DNA of 64,000 nt from Gleimia hominis. GTDB taxonomy: Bacteria > Actinomycetota > Actinomycetes > Actinomycetales > Actinomycetaceae. Positions 41,767-49,814 of this stretch are shown here, one piece after another. The notes beneath the pieces are model-generated. The model worked only from the letters and a program-made list of their open reading frames with translations, did not search any database and had not been told where the DNA came from. The position numbers and the translations under genes are program-made. Position 1 is the stretch's first letter. Each line of letters starts with the position of its first letter. The DNA is taken from contig NZ_JASXSX010000001.1 in assembly GCF_032085515.1 (NCBI RefSeq), forward strand, positions 1,054,001 through 1,118,000, read 5' to 3'.

Positions 41767-44541
41767 GTGTCTATTCTTGACAAGATTTTGCGAATGGGTG
41801 AAGGGCGTGTCCTGCGTAAGCTCGAGCAGGTTGCAAAGCAGGTGGACGCCCTTGAAGACGACTTCAAAGCTCTAACCGATGAGGAACTGAAGGCGAAAAC
41901 CCCGGAGTTCAAAGAACGCCTCGAAAACGGGGAATCGCTAGATGACCTGATGGTAGAAGCTTTCGCCACCGTCCGTGAAGCTGCGGACCGCGTATTGGGG
42001 CTGCGGCCCTTCCACGTCCAACTGATCGGTGGGGCGGCGCTGCATCAAGGCAACATCGCAGAAATGAAAACGGGTGAAGGCAAGACCCTGGTGGCCACCC
42101 TTCCCGCGTACCTGCGGGCACTGTCCGGCAAAGGCGTGCACGTTGTAACCGTGAACGATTACCTCGCGTCATACCAGTCAGAACTAATGGGACGCGTCTA
42201 TCGCTTCCTCGGTCTAACCTGCGGCTGTATCCTCACCGGGCAAAGCCCATCAGAGCGGCGGGAACAGTACAACTGCGACATCACCTACGGGACCAACAAC
42301 GAGTTCGGTTTCGACTACCTGCGCGACAACATGGCCCAGCGCCCCGAAGACATGGTTCAGCGCGGCCACAACTACGTGATTGTCGATGAGGTCGACTCCA
42401 TCCTGATTGACGAGGCCCGGACCCCACTGATTATCTCCGGCCCCGCCACAGGAGATGTGAACCAGTGGTACCGCACGTTCGCGGACCTGGTTTTGAACCT
42501 CAACCGGGATAAGGACTACGAGGTTGACGAGAAGAAGAAAACGGTTGGGATTCTCGATTCTGGTATTGACTATGTGGAGGACCAACTGGGGATCTTCAAC
42601 CTCTACGACGCCGCTTACACGCCTCTGATCGGGTTTTTGAACAACGCGATTAAAGCAAAGGAACTGTTTAAACGCGACAAAGACTACATCGTGCAAAACG
42701 GGGAAGTGCTGATTGTTGACGAGCACACGGGGCGCGTTTTGCCGGGCCGGCGTTACAACGAGGGCATGCACCAGGCGATCGAAGCGAAAGAGCGCGTGGA
42801 GATTAAAGCTGAAAACCAGACGCTTGCAACGATTACTTTGCAGAACTACTTCCGCCTTTACCCTGAGGGGTCGCGAGCGGGCATGACGGGTACCGCAGAG
42901 ACGGAAGCAGCGGAATTCGCGTCCACCTACAAGATTGGGGTGGTGCCCATTCCGACTAACCGCCCGATGATTCGTAAGGACCAGCCGGACGTGATTTACC
43001 CACGGTTCGCGTCGAAAATGAAAGCGGTTGTGGACGACATTGAACGCCGGCACCAAGAGGGGCAACCTGTGCTGGTGGGCACCACGTCGGTGGAAAAGTC
43101 CGAGTTAGTTTCCCAACTGCTGCGGGAGCGGCACATTCCGCACGAAGTGTTGAACGCGAAGCAGCACGAGCGCGAAGCGGATGTCGTGGCGATGGCTGGG
43201 CGTAAAGGCGCGGTGACGGTAGCGACGAACATGGCTGGGCGTGGTACCGACATTATGCTCGGTGGTAACGCGGAGCACCTTGCGGTGGCGCAGATGAAAG
43301 ATCGTGGTTTGGACCCTCAGGAGGATGCGGAGGAGTACAACGCGTTGTGGCCGCAGGTGCTGGAGGAAGCTCGGGACGCGGTGGCTGCTGAACACGATGA
43401 GGTCACGGCACTCGGTGGCTTGTACGTGTTGGGGACGGAACGGCATGAGTCCCGACGGATCGATAACCAGCTGCGGGGCCGGTCTGGCCGTCAGGGGGAC
43501 CCGGGGGAATCGCGATTCTACCTGTCGATGGAAGATGACTTGATGCGCATGTTCAACTCCGCGATGGTGCAGCGGGTGATGCAGTCGGGTCGGTACCCGG
43601 AGGATCTGCCGATTGAGTCGAAGATGGTGTCGAAGTCGATTGCGTCGGCCCAGTCGCAGGTTGAGGCTCGGAACTTTGAGATCCGTAAGAACGTGTTGAA
43701 GTATGACGATGTGATGACGGGTCAGCGCGAAACTGTTTACGGTGAGCGGCAGCGCGTGTTGAATGGTGAGGACATGCGCCCGCAGATGGATTTCTTCATG
43801 GAGCACATCGTGTCGGGTGTGATTGAGAACCGGGTGAGTGAAGAGAACATCACGGAAGACACGTTGAAAGAGTTGGATCAGATGATGCGGACCCTGTATC
43901 CGGCGACGATTACTGCCAAGGAAGTGGCGGAAGCGTCCGGTGGGGTGAACGCGGTCAGTCTTGCGGATTTGGAGTTTGAGTACACGTCGGATATTAAGAC
44001 GGAGTATCAGAAGCTTGAGGAGAAGATTGAGCAAAACCCGTTGGCGCAAGCGCAGCTGGGGGAGAATCCGATGCGCGAGTTGGAGCGTCGGGTGATTTTG
44101 GCGGCTGTGGACCGGTCGTGGCGTGAGCATTTGTATGAGATGGATTATTTGAAGGAAGGCATTGGGCTGCGTGCGATGGGTCAGCGGGACCCGCTGGTTG
44201 AGTACGCAGCTGAGGGCGCGCAGATGTTCACGGCGATGATGGATCGGATCCGGGAGGAGTCGGTGCAGCAGGCGTTTGCTTACGCGGGCCAGTTCCAGTT
44301 GGTGTTCGCCCAGCAGCAACAGGAGGCTGGGCAGAAGGAGTCGGAGCAGGTTGCGACGATTACGACGACGCCGCTGAGTGGGTCCACTCAGAATAATGTG
44401 ATGGGTAATGTGGGTCGGCAGGAGATGGAGAAGAACCTGCAGACTTCTGCGGCCACGGATGAGGGCGATGCGGAGAAGCCAGAGCGTAAGCGGGGGAACC
44501 GGGCGGAGCGTCGGGCTGCGCGGAGGAAGAAGAAACGCTAA
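41767..44541 (+). CDS. secA: Preprotein translocase ATPase SecA
   Basis: The 924-residue motor has MKTGEGKTLVATLPAYL (Walker A), VDEVDSILIDEARTPLIISG (Walker B and preprotein region), GMTGTAETEAAEF, MAGRGTDIMLGGN and GRSGRQGDPGESRFYLSMED. The C-terminus ends in a basic tail (RGNRAERRAARRKKKR) without the zinc-binding cysteines of some SecA proteins. It drives Sec export at the membrane. The start is the GTG at 41767. Confidence 0.97.
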   Translation: MSILDKILRMGEGRVLRKLEQVAKQVDALEDDFKALTDEELKAKTPEFKERLENGESLDDLMVEAFATVREAADRVLGLRPFHVQLIGGAALHQGNIAEMKTGEGKTLVATLPAYLRALSGKGVHVVTVNDYLASYQSELMGRVYRFLGLTCGCILTGQSPSERREQYNCDITYGTNNEFGFDYLRDNMAQRPEDMVQRGHNYVIVDEVDSILIDEARTPLIISGPATGDVNQWYRTFADLVLNLNRDKDYEVDEKKKTVGILDSGIDYVEDQLGIFNLYDAAYTPLIGFLNNAIKAKELFKRDKDYIVQNGEVLIVDEHTGRVLPGRRYNEGMHQAIEAKERVEIKAENQTLATITLQNYFRLYPEGSRAGMTGTAETEAAEFASTYKIGVVPIPTNRPMIRKDQPDVIYPRFASKMKAVVDDIERRHQEGQPVLVGTTSVEKSELVSQLLRERHIPHEVLNAKQHEREADVVAMAGRKGAVTVATNMAGRGTDIMLGGNAEHLAVAQMKDRGLDPQEDAEEYNALWPQVLEEARDAVAAEHDEVTALGGLYVLGTERHESRRIDNQLRGRSGRQGDPGESRFYLSMEDDLMRMFNSAMVQRVMQSGRYPEDLPIESKMVSKSIASAQSQVEARNFEIRKNVLKYDDVMTGQRETVYGERQRVLNGEDMRPQMDFFMEHIVSGVIENRVSEENITEDTLKELDQMMRTLYPATITAKEVAEASGGVNAVSLADLEFEYTSDIKTEYQKLEEKIEQNPLAQAQLGENPMRELERRVILAAVDRSWREHLYEMDYLKEGIGLRAMGQRDPLVEYAAEGAQMFTAMMDRIREESVQQAFAYAGQFQLVFAQQQQEAGQKESEQVATITTTPLSGSTQNNVMGNVGRQEMEKNLQTSAATDEGDAEKPERKRGNRAERRAARRKKKR

Positions 44542-44577
44542 GTAGCGCGACGTACTTGTCACTACGTACCTGCGGGG

Positions 44578-45081
44578 CTATGCGATTTCGATCGCGGTTG
44601 CGATCCATTGGCTCCGCCGGGCTTCCAACCGGATGCCCACACCCCTGGTGTTCGCACCGTCCGTGACGATGTGCGTTGTTTCGTAAGTTCGTGCGCTGAT
44701 TGCGCACACTCGGCTGGAGCGCAGCTGGGGGCGACGGATACGCGTTGGGCCATTCAGACGGCGGGCGAGCGCTACCCTGCGCTCTAGAGCGGTGTACAGG
44801 TTAGGCACCATCCACCTTTCCAGTGCGCTGGCGCGGCGGCATCCGAGCATAGATTCGATTACAGCTAGCGCTAGGGCGCCTGACCACCGAGCGGGTTCTG
44901 GTAGCTCCACGCGCTGCAGCCATGGGCTAGCGGTTTCTTCTGGCCGAGAGTAATCCCACGAGACGTCGAGGTTAAGCCACGGAGAGTGGACTGGGGTTGG
45001 CCGGACTGGTTTAGTTACTGCGGCGCGCGGTGGGATGCGTTTGAAACTGCGGATAGGAGTGGTTGTTACCGGGGCGGTCAT
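44578..45081 (-). CDS. Rv3235-family protein
   Basis: This 167-residue basic protein matches the actinobacterial Rv3235 family in pattern (ALALAVIESMLGCRRASALERWMVPNLYTALERRVAL, then VRVCAISARTYETTHI-like and a GIRLEARRSQWIATAIEI end). The family usually follows secA and is of unknown function. The ATG at 45081 has AGGAAGG upstream and is preferred over the upstream start at 45126, which would overlap the LysM gene stop. Confidence 0.75.
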   Translation of the reverse strand: MTAPVTTTPIRSFKRIPPRAAVTKPVRPTPVHSPWLNLDVSWDYSRPEETASPWLQRVELPEPARWSGALALAVIESMLGCRRASALERWMVPNLYTALERRVALARRLNGPTRIRRPQLRSSRVCAISARTYETTHIVTDGANTRGVGIRLEARRSQWIATAIEIA

Positions 45082-45125
45082 CGGGATTGCCTTCCTGAGT
45101 GTTAGTGATTGTGATGGTAGTAGCA

Positions 45126-46040
45126 TTACTGGTTGCTACCTCGGTCGATTACGAGTTCGGTGCCCGCGTAGATTAATGCGGGATCGTTGCCTATGGCAGC
45201 TTTGTTCTGCTGGTAGATCCTCTGCCATGCGCGGGATATAGCTGCTTGCGTCTGTGCTCCACACTGTTCTTGCGCGATAGTCCACAAAGTGTCGCCGTTT
45301 TTGACGGTGTAGGTGAACGAACTTGCGGCCCCTGCGTTGGCTGCGCTATCTGCTGAAGCGCCTGCAGTGGTGGAACCAGCTGTGCTAGGGGCTGCCAGAT
45401 TGCGCGCGGAGGACGCGGACGAGGAGCCGGAGTTAGACCCGCCTGAGGGAGCGGACTTCGAATCGGCAGAGGAGGGGGAGCTAGAATCGGCGGGATTGCC
45501 CTGTTCAACCGCGGTACTCGTTACGTCCGTTGTGGTTGTTCCCGCAGGCCACATTAGGTCGACACTGTCGAGCGCGAACGCGGGCGTGACCATACTGGCG
45601 CTCAATGCGACGCTAAGCACCGAGCGGCGCAACAGTTTGCGCGCCAGTGGACTAAGGAAGCGCGAGGACAGGACCACGCCAACACTGCGCCGCCTAGTGG
45701 TGAGCAAAAACTGTGCGTAGAACAGTGACAGAGTCGTCCACAAAGCCAGCACCCACGCACCTGTGGAAACCGCGAAAACAACCACGGTAATAATCGGGGC
45801 GTTGAGGCTAAACGCGCCTTGGACGAGGATGCCAGGAGAGCGTAGTAGCGGGAACGCGCTCGCCCCCGACCAGACTACAAGAGCAGTGAGAACCACGGTG
45901 AATAGCGCCATAACCACGGCTATGCGTCCCGATACGAGCGACGTTTCCTCTGATGTCGTATTTGATTCGATTGGGGTTTTGATGGTCCGAGTGGGCACTG
46001 TTGTGGCTGCGGTGGGCACTGTGGTGGGGTGTGCGGACAC
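45126..46040 (-). CDS. Membrane protein with C-terminal LysM domain
   Basis: The protein has 304 residues from GTG 46040, behind AGAGAGGAAAA. Two hydrophobic segments (IAVVMALFTVVLTALVVWSG, APIITVVVFAVSTGAWVLALW) and a third near 140 (VLSVALSASMVTPAFA) precede a Ser/Ala-rich linker. It ends with one LysM domain (YTVKNGDTLWTIAQEQCG, IYQQNKAAIGNDPALIYAGTELVI). LysM binds peptidoglycan. The gene is 44 bp upstream of the Rv3235-like gene on the same strand, so it is probably cotranscribed. Confidence 0.8.
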   Translation of the reverse strand: MSAHPTTVPTAATTVPTRTIKTPIESNTTSEETSLVSGRIAVVMALFTVVLTALVVWSGASAFPLLRSPGILVQGAFSLNAPIITVVVFAVSTGAWVLALWTTLSLFYAQFLLTTRRRSVGVVLSSRFLSPLARKLLRRSVLSVALSASMVTPAFALDSVDLMWPAGTTTTDVTSTAVEQGNPADSSSPSSADSKSAPSGGSNSGSSSASSARNLAAPSTAGSTTAGASADSAANAGAASSFTYTVKNGDTLWTIAQEQCGAQTQAAISRAWQRIYQQNKAAIGNDPALIYAGTELVIDRGSNQ

Positions 46041-46318
46041 GGTGCGTTTTCCTCTCTGAGCCAAGATGCGGCTCGCGTACGTGTGGTCTCCTCACGTTAA
46101 ACCGGTGGTTCTCGTGCGGATGCTGGGCTTGCACTGACGGGAACCTGTTTGATTAGCACGGGTTTACGCTGAATTCATATCTAACCGTTTCAGTTCATGT
46201 CAGTTCGTTGTGTTTATGGTTACATCGTGAATGTGGGTTGTCAAGGTGTGATCCAAGATTCAAGATCAGGTGGGGAACTGTGGGGAAAGTGGTAGCGGTC
46301 ATGTGTTTCAATGAGCGT

Positions 46319-46828
46319 ATGGAACTAAGCGGACTCATCGATGAGTTAGAAGCAACGTTTTCAGCAGCCCGCAGAGCGCAAGAACGCGAGGAAGTCTATG
46401 AGCTGGCGCAGGCTGAGCTGACGGAAATAACCCTTGTAGAACGGCTGCGCACAAGCATTGGAAGCGAAGTTAGATGCATGAGTGACGCTGGGGCGCAGGC
46501 CCAGGGGCGGCTGCTGCGGGTAGGGCAAAACTGGTTGCTGTTAGACCAGGCCGGACGACAGGTGCTGGTGAACCTCTCGAACTGCAGTGTGCTTCAAGGA
46601 GTTGCCCGCCATGCGAGTGCGGCATCCATTCTTGAGCGGAAGCTGCCAATGAACTCCGTGCTTCGCTCTTTGATGCACAATCGCCAGCGAGTAAAAATAG
46701 CTGTTCAGCAGCTATCGATAGCCGGTTGGATAGGCGCGGTTTACGCGGACCACTTTGAAATCCGTAGCGCAGAGCGGGCCTATACTGTTCGGTCCGAATC
46801 GATTTTTAGTTGCGAATGCGTACTTTAG
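46319..46828 (+). CDS. Conserved actinobacterial protein of unknown function
   Basis: The protein has 169 residues from ATG 46319; ATG 46301 and GTG 46280 are alternatives. An N-terminal helical region (LIDELEATFSAARRAQEREEVYELAQAEL) is followed by a beta-rich part (GRLLRVGQNWLLLDQAGRQVLVNLSNCSVLQG) that looks like a small Sm/SH3-like barrel. I do not recognise a named family with certainty. Its 3' end overlaps the convergent BldC-like gene by four bases. Confidence 0.6.
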   Translation: MELSGLIDELEATFSAARRAQEREEVYELAQAELTEITLVERLRTSIGSEVRCMSDAGAQAQGRLLRVGQNWLLLDQAGRQVLVNLSNCSVLQGVARHASAASILERKLPMNSVLRSLMHNRQRVKIAVQQLSIAGWIGAVYADHFEIRSAERAYTVRSESIFSCECVL

Positions 46829-47037
46829 GACGCTTCACCCGCTTCGATTCTCTCTCGCGTTACCGCGTACTGGCGTTCGATGTATTTTTCGAGTTCGCTT
46901 GCCTCTACCCGCCACTGCCGCTTACCTCCAATTTGGATTGCAGGTAGCTCGCCTGAGGAAACGAGCGCGCGCGTGGCGGACATCGATAAGTTCAGGATCT
47001 CTTTAACGTCGGCCAGGGTTAAAAAACGAGGTTCCAT
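46825..47037 (-). CDS. BldC/excisionase-like MerR-type DNA-binding protein
   Basis: The 70-residue single-domain winged-helix protein reads FLTLADVKEILNLSMSATRALVSSGELPAIQIGGKRQWRVEASELEKYIERQY. This is the HTH_17/excisionase pattern shared with BldC. Such proteins bind direct repeats, and BldC forms head-to-tail oligomers on them. A three-copy 22-bp direct repeat begins 37 bases upstream of its start. With no integrase nearby, a transcription regulator is likelier than an excisionase. Confidence 0.78.
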   Translation of the reverse strand: MEPRFLTLADVKEILNLSMSATRALVSSGELPAIQIGGKRQWRVEASELEKYIERQYAVTRERIEAGEAS

Positions 47038-47073
47038 ACGACAACTATCTCACTTTATACCAGTGGGTGCTAG

Positions 47074-47139
47074 TCTGTGACAGTTGCTGTAGATATCTGT
47101 GACAGTCGCTGTGGATATCTGTGACAGTCGCTGTGGAGA
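47074..47139. repeat. 22-bp x3 direct repeat in the divergent promoter region
   Basis: Units start at 47074, 47096 and 47118 with period 22 bp; each reads TCTGTGACAGT[TC]GCTGT followed by [AG]GA[TG]A. The core TGT[AG]GATA resembles the reverse of a DnaA box. Two further TGTGGA elements follow at 47169 and 47182. The array lies between the BldC-like gene and the SAF-domain gene. Confidence 0.9.
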
Positions 47140-47225
47140 GTAGTGGCGCTGTGGCTACATGAGCAGAATGTGGACAGTTTCTGTGGAAAACCACTAGGCC
47201 GCGGATTTTTTGGCATGATTTAACT

Positions 47226-47864
47226 ATGAGTGCGAAGAAGCGAAATGCTCCAAAGCTCGCGTATTCAAAAGGCAGGTCAGTACTGCGCGACCCACGATTC
47301 GTTATCGGTTTGATAATCGTGGTGATATCCCTAGTGGGAACCACTTTACTCGTGAGGCATGCGCGCAGCGGTGAAGCCCTGTATTTGCTGCGAGAAAACG
47401 TTGCGATGGGGCAGACAATTGACGAAGGCAAGTTGGAAGTAGTGGATGCCCGGCCAGAAACCCACGTGTACGTAAAACGCGGAGCGCTGCCAAAAGGAGC
47501 GGTGGCAACCCGGTCACTATCCGCCGGCGAGCTGCTTCCCCAATCCGCTGTGTCAGACAGTACCGCTCAAGGCCGGCGGCAAGTGGTGGTGAACGTGTCT
47601 GGCGAGGTACCTTCTTCCGTGAAAGTGGGATCTGCCGTTGAAGTTTGGCAGGTGGAAGACACCGCGGTTGACCCGGCCTCGCACCAGGAAGCAGCGAAAC
47701 CCCTTTCTGGGGACGCCATCGTGCTGGGAGTACATGAGCCAGGTAAGGGGTTATCTATTCGCGCGGGGCGGGCAGTGGAAGTGTCCGTACCAGAAACGGA
47801 CCTTCCGGGGGTGTTGGCCGGCATGTCGCAAGATAAGAACCTCGTGGTTGTGCCACGAAATTAA
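47226..47864 (+). CDS. SAF-domain protein (CpaB/RcpC-like)
   Basis: This 212-residue protein has one N-terminal membrane helix (FVIGLIIVVISLVGTTLLV) and an SAF/beta-clip domain (LRENVAMGQTIDEGKLEVVD, GALPKGAVATRSLSAGELLPQSAV), the architecture of CpaB/RcpC pilus-assembly proteins. It is followed after 49 bp by a CpaE-like ATPase. A Tad operon without CpaB- or CpaE-type genes is 37 kb upstream, so these could complete it (inference). The CATGAT at 47214-47219 is close enough to the ATG for a leaderless transcript. GC-rich weak repeats starting at the stop codon follow. Confidence 0.75.
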   Translation: MSAKKRNAPKLAYSKGRSVLRDPRFVIGLIIVVISLVGTTLLVRHARSGEALYLLRENVAMGQTIDEGKLEVVDARPETHVYVKRGALPKGAVATRSLSAGELLPQSAVSDSTAQGRRQVVVNVSGEVPSSVKVGSAVEVWQVEDTAVDPASHQEAAKPLSGDAIVLGVHEPGKGLSIRAGRAVEVSVPETDLPGVLAGMSQDKNLVVVPRN

Positions 47865-47913
47865 GTCGCAAGAGGTTAATCCGCAAAACTAGCGCACGGA
47901 ATCTGGAGTAGGA

Positions 47914-49239
47914 ATGAGCGTTGAAAACGTCATCGTTTGGTTAACCGGTGATTTCGAAGCGGACGTGGTGGCGGCGCTTAACCAACAAAGCGCCCGATAC
48001 CGAGTGGCGCGCAGATGCGCCGACAGAGGAGAAGTGGAAGCCAGTGTCCTCGCGGGCGTGGGACGGATCGTTCTACTCGACGAGCTGTGCGGTATCGATA
48101 GTGCATTCGTGGAGGCACTGCACGCCGCACACGCACTGGTTCTGCTGGTGGTCACGGATACTTTGGCGACCCCATCATTTGGGGAGGACGTGCGCGTTGA
48201 ACGCACGAGTGCGCACGAACTGCTGGAATCCTTGACGTTGGCGATTCGCGAAGACTTACGCGGTGAAACCACGGTTAGCCCAGGGGTGGAGAGGGAGCCA
48301 GAACCTCAAGCGGATAAAAACGGGCAAATGGTAGCGATATGGGGAACGGCGGGAGCGCCAGGGCGGTCAACAATAGCGGCGAATCTGGCGCACTGCGTAG
48401 CTACTCTGGAACGCGATGTGACGCTTGTGGATGCGGATACGACGGCACCTGCATTGGCGATCATGCTGGGGGTAGAAGATGGGGGATCTGGCTTGGTGCG
48501 GGCCTGTTCCCTACAAAACCGAGGGATGTTAGAAGTTACGGAGCTAGGGGAATTGCGTGAGGAACTGGCGTCGCACCTGACGATCCTAACTGGCCTGACG
48601 CAAGCGGATACGTGGCAGACACTCAGGTCGGAGGCAGTGGCGCAAACCGTGGAGCAGCTGCGCTACTTCGGTGACGTGATAGTGGATATAGGAGCGGGAT
48701 TCACGGAAGCGGATCCGGCGCAACTGTCGTTCATTCCCAGCCGCGAAGACGTGAACTTAGAACTGCTACAGGCAGCGGATCGGCGAGTGCTCGTGGCGAA
48801 AGCAGATGCGGTGGGGCTGACGCGGCTGAACCAAGCGTTAGCGCAGTGCAAGGACGCTAGTGTGGATATCGACCTGGTGGTCATTAACCAGGTGCGCAAC
48901 GCGGCCAGTGGGAGCCGCTCGCGCAGGTCGCTGATCACGGTCGCGCGTTCCATCTGTAAAAACATTCCGTTCGAACTGATTGACGCCACGCCAGCAGTGG
49001 ATGATGCAGTTTTGAAAGCAACCACAGTCGTTGAAACCGCGCCGCAAAGTTCTTTTACGCGCAGCATCACACAGATAGCCAGTCAACTATTTGACATTGC
49101 CCCCGCTGCTCCCAACGCGCAGCGGCAAGAAGGTGCGCAGCGGCAACAAGCTGCGCAGCGGAAACCTAAACTGTTAGGGTATCGTCTGCGACAGTGGGTA
49201 AAACGGATAACCGGCGAGAAGACTGCGAAACACGGATGA
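47914..49239 (+). CDS. CpaE/ParA-like ATPase with Arg in the Walker A motif
   Basis: The 441-residue protein has an N-terminal receiver-like domain without obvious phospho-Asp (ENVIVWLTGDFEADVVAAL), an acidic linker, then a SIMIBI ATPase fold: VAIWGTAGAPGRSTIAANLA, VTLVDADTTAPALAIMLG (A-prime Asp), DVIVDIGAGF. Walker A reads GAPGRST, so the invariant GK[ST] lysine is Arg; similar GAPGR[ST]T motifs occur in actinobacterial relatives. The C-terminus has a short repeat (AQRQE, AQRQQ, AQRKP). CpaE/TadZ proteins localize pilus machines to the pole. Confidence 0.75.
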   Translation: MSVENVIVWLTGDFEADVVAALNQQSARYRVARRCADRGEVEASVLAGVGRIVLLDELCGIDSAFVEALHAAHALVLLVVTDTLATPSFGEDVRVERTSAHELLESLTLAIREDLRGETTVSPGVEREPEPQADKNGQMVAIWGTAGAPGRSTIAANLAHCVATLERDVTLVDADTTAPALAIMLGVEDGGSGLVRACSLQNRGMLEVTELGELREELASHLTILTGLTQADTWQTLRSEAVAQTVEQLRYFGDVIVDIGAGFTEADPAQLSFIPSREDVNLELLQAADRRVLVAKADAVGLTRLNQALAQCKDASVDIDLVVINQVRNAASGSRSRRSLITVARSICKNIPFELIDATPAVDDAVLKATTVVETAPQSSFTRSITQIASQLFDIAPAAPNAQRQEGAQRQQAAQRKPKLLGYRLRQWVKRITGEKTAKHG

Positions 49240-49279
49240 CATCTGGCTGCACCGGTGAGACTCGTGGCACACTGTAGCC

Positions 49280-49696
49280 ATGCGAGTTTTTCTTCCCATC
49301 ACCGCCCAAGAACTACAGTTGTCCACACCCCCTCAACGGGAATACTACGCTCCCAAAGCAGATGCGCAAGGCGCAGCGGACCAGGAAATCGCGGAATACG
49401 AAGCCACAATGGAAGCGTGTTTAGCATCGCTCGAACTCATCCGCGACCGAGGGGACTTTACGCGCCGCTGCGTGCTCGCAGTTGACCTGCCGAACCAGGG
49501 GCCAATCCAATGGTCAGACGTGGTGGCGATCCTGATTGACGATCCGCACGTGAGTTCCCTTGTGAATGCAGCGTGTCAGGCACAAACACAAGATGCGGCC
49601 GATGAGGCGGTGGCCGCCTTATATAACCACCTTCCCCTGTGGTACGACATCAGTGAACGGGAACGACTGATCTACCAAGTTGGCGCGGACCTGTAG
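49280..49696 (+). CDS. DUF6912-like protein
   Basis: The 138-residue protein begins MRVFLPITAQELQLS and has LAVDLPNQGPIQWSDVVAILIDDPHVSSLV and LWYDISERERLIYQ, resembling the actinobacterial DUF6912 family. I know of no function. The gene is 40 bp after the CpaE-like gene. Its stop is 94 bp from the convergent sbcC end. Confidence 0.65.
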   Translation: MRVFLPITAQELQLSTPPQREYYAPKADAQGAADQEIAEYEATMEACLASLELIRDRGDFTRRCVLAVDLPNQGPIQWSDVVAILIDDPHVSSLVNAACQAQTQDAADEAVAALYNHLPLWYDISERERLIYQVGADL

Positions 49697-49766
49697 GCCA
49701 GCAAGCAGGCAGCCAGTGCCCACGCAACTGGGGGCGCAGTGGTTAGTCCTACGCTTTCCGAAACGA

Positions 49767-49814
49767 TTAGGTGCACACCTTCAGCAGTAGTTAGGCATAC
49801 ACCTTTAGCGTGGA
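49767..49814 (-). repeat. 24-bp x2 duplication across the sbcC stop codon
   Basis: The segment 49791-49814 (the last codons and TAA stop of sbcC) is repeated at 49767-49790 with the plus-strand block TTAGG-x3-ACACCTT in both. The second copy gives another TAA 24 bases downstream of the true stop, in the same frame. Confidence 0.75.

Noticed and set aside
43105..44562. 485-residue minus-strand open frame opposite secA
   Set aside because: It is fully antisense to conserved SecA motifs, has no family features, and reflects third-position GC bias. The antisense frames opposite sbcC (50149-51072) and secA (42250-43065) were rejected for the same reason.
46825..47037. Excisionase of a prophage or integrative element
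   Set aside because: No integrase, attachment repeats or phage genes lie nearby; neighbours are core actinobacterial genes, so a BldC-like regulator is preferred.
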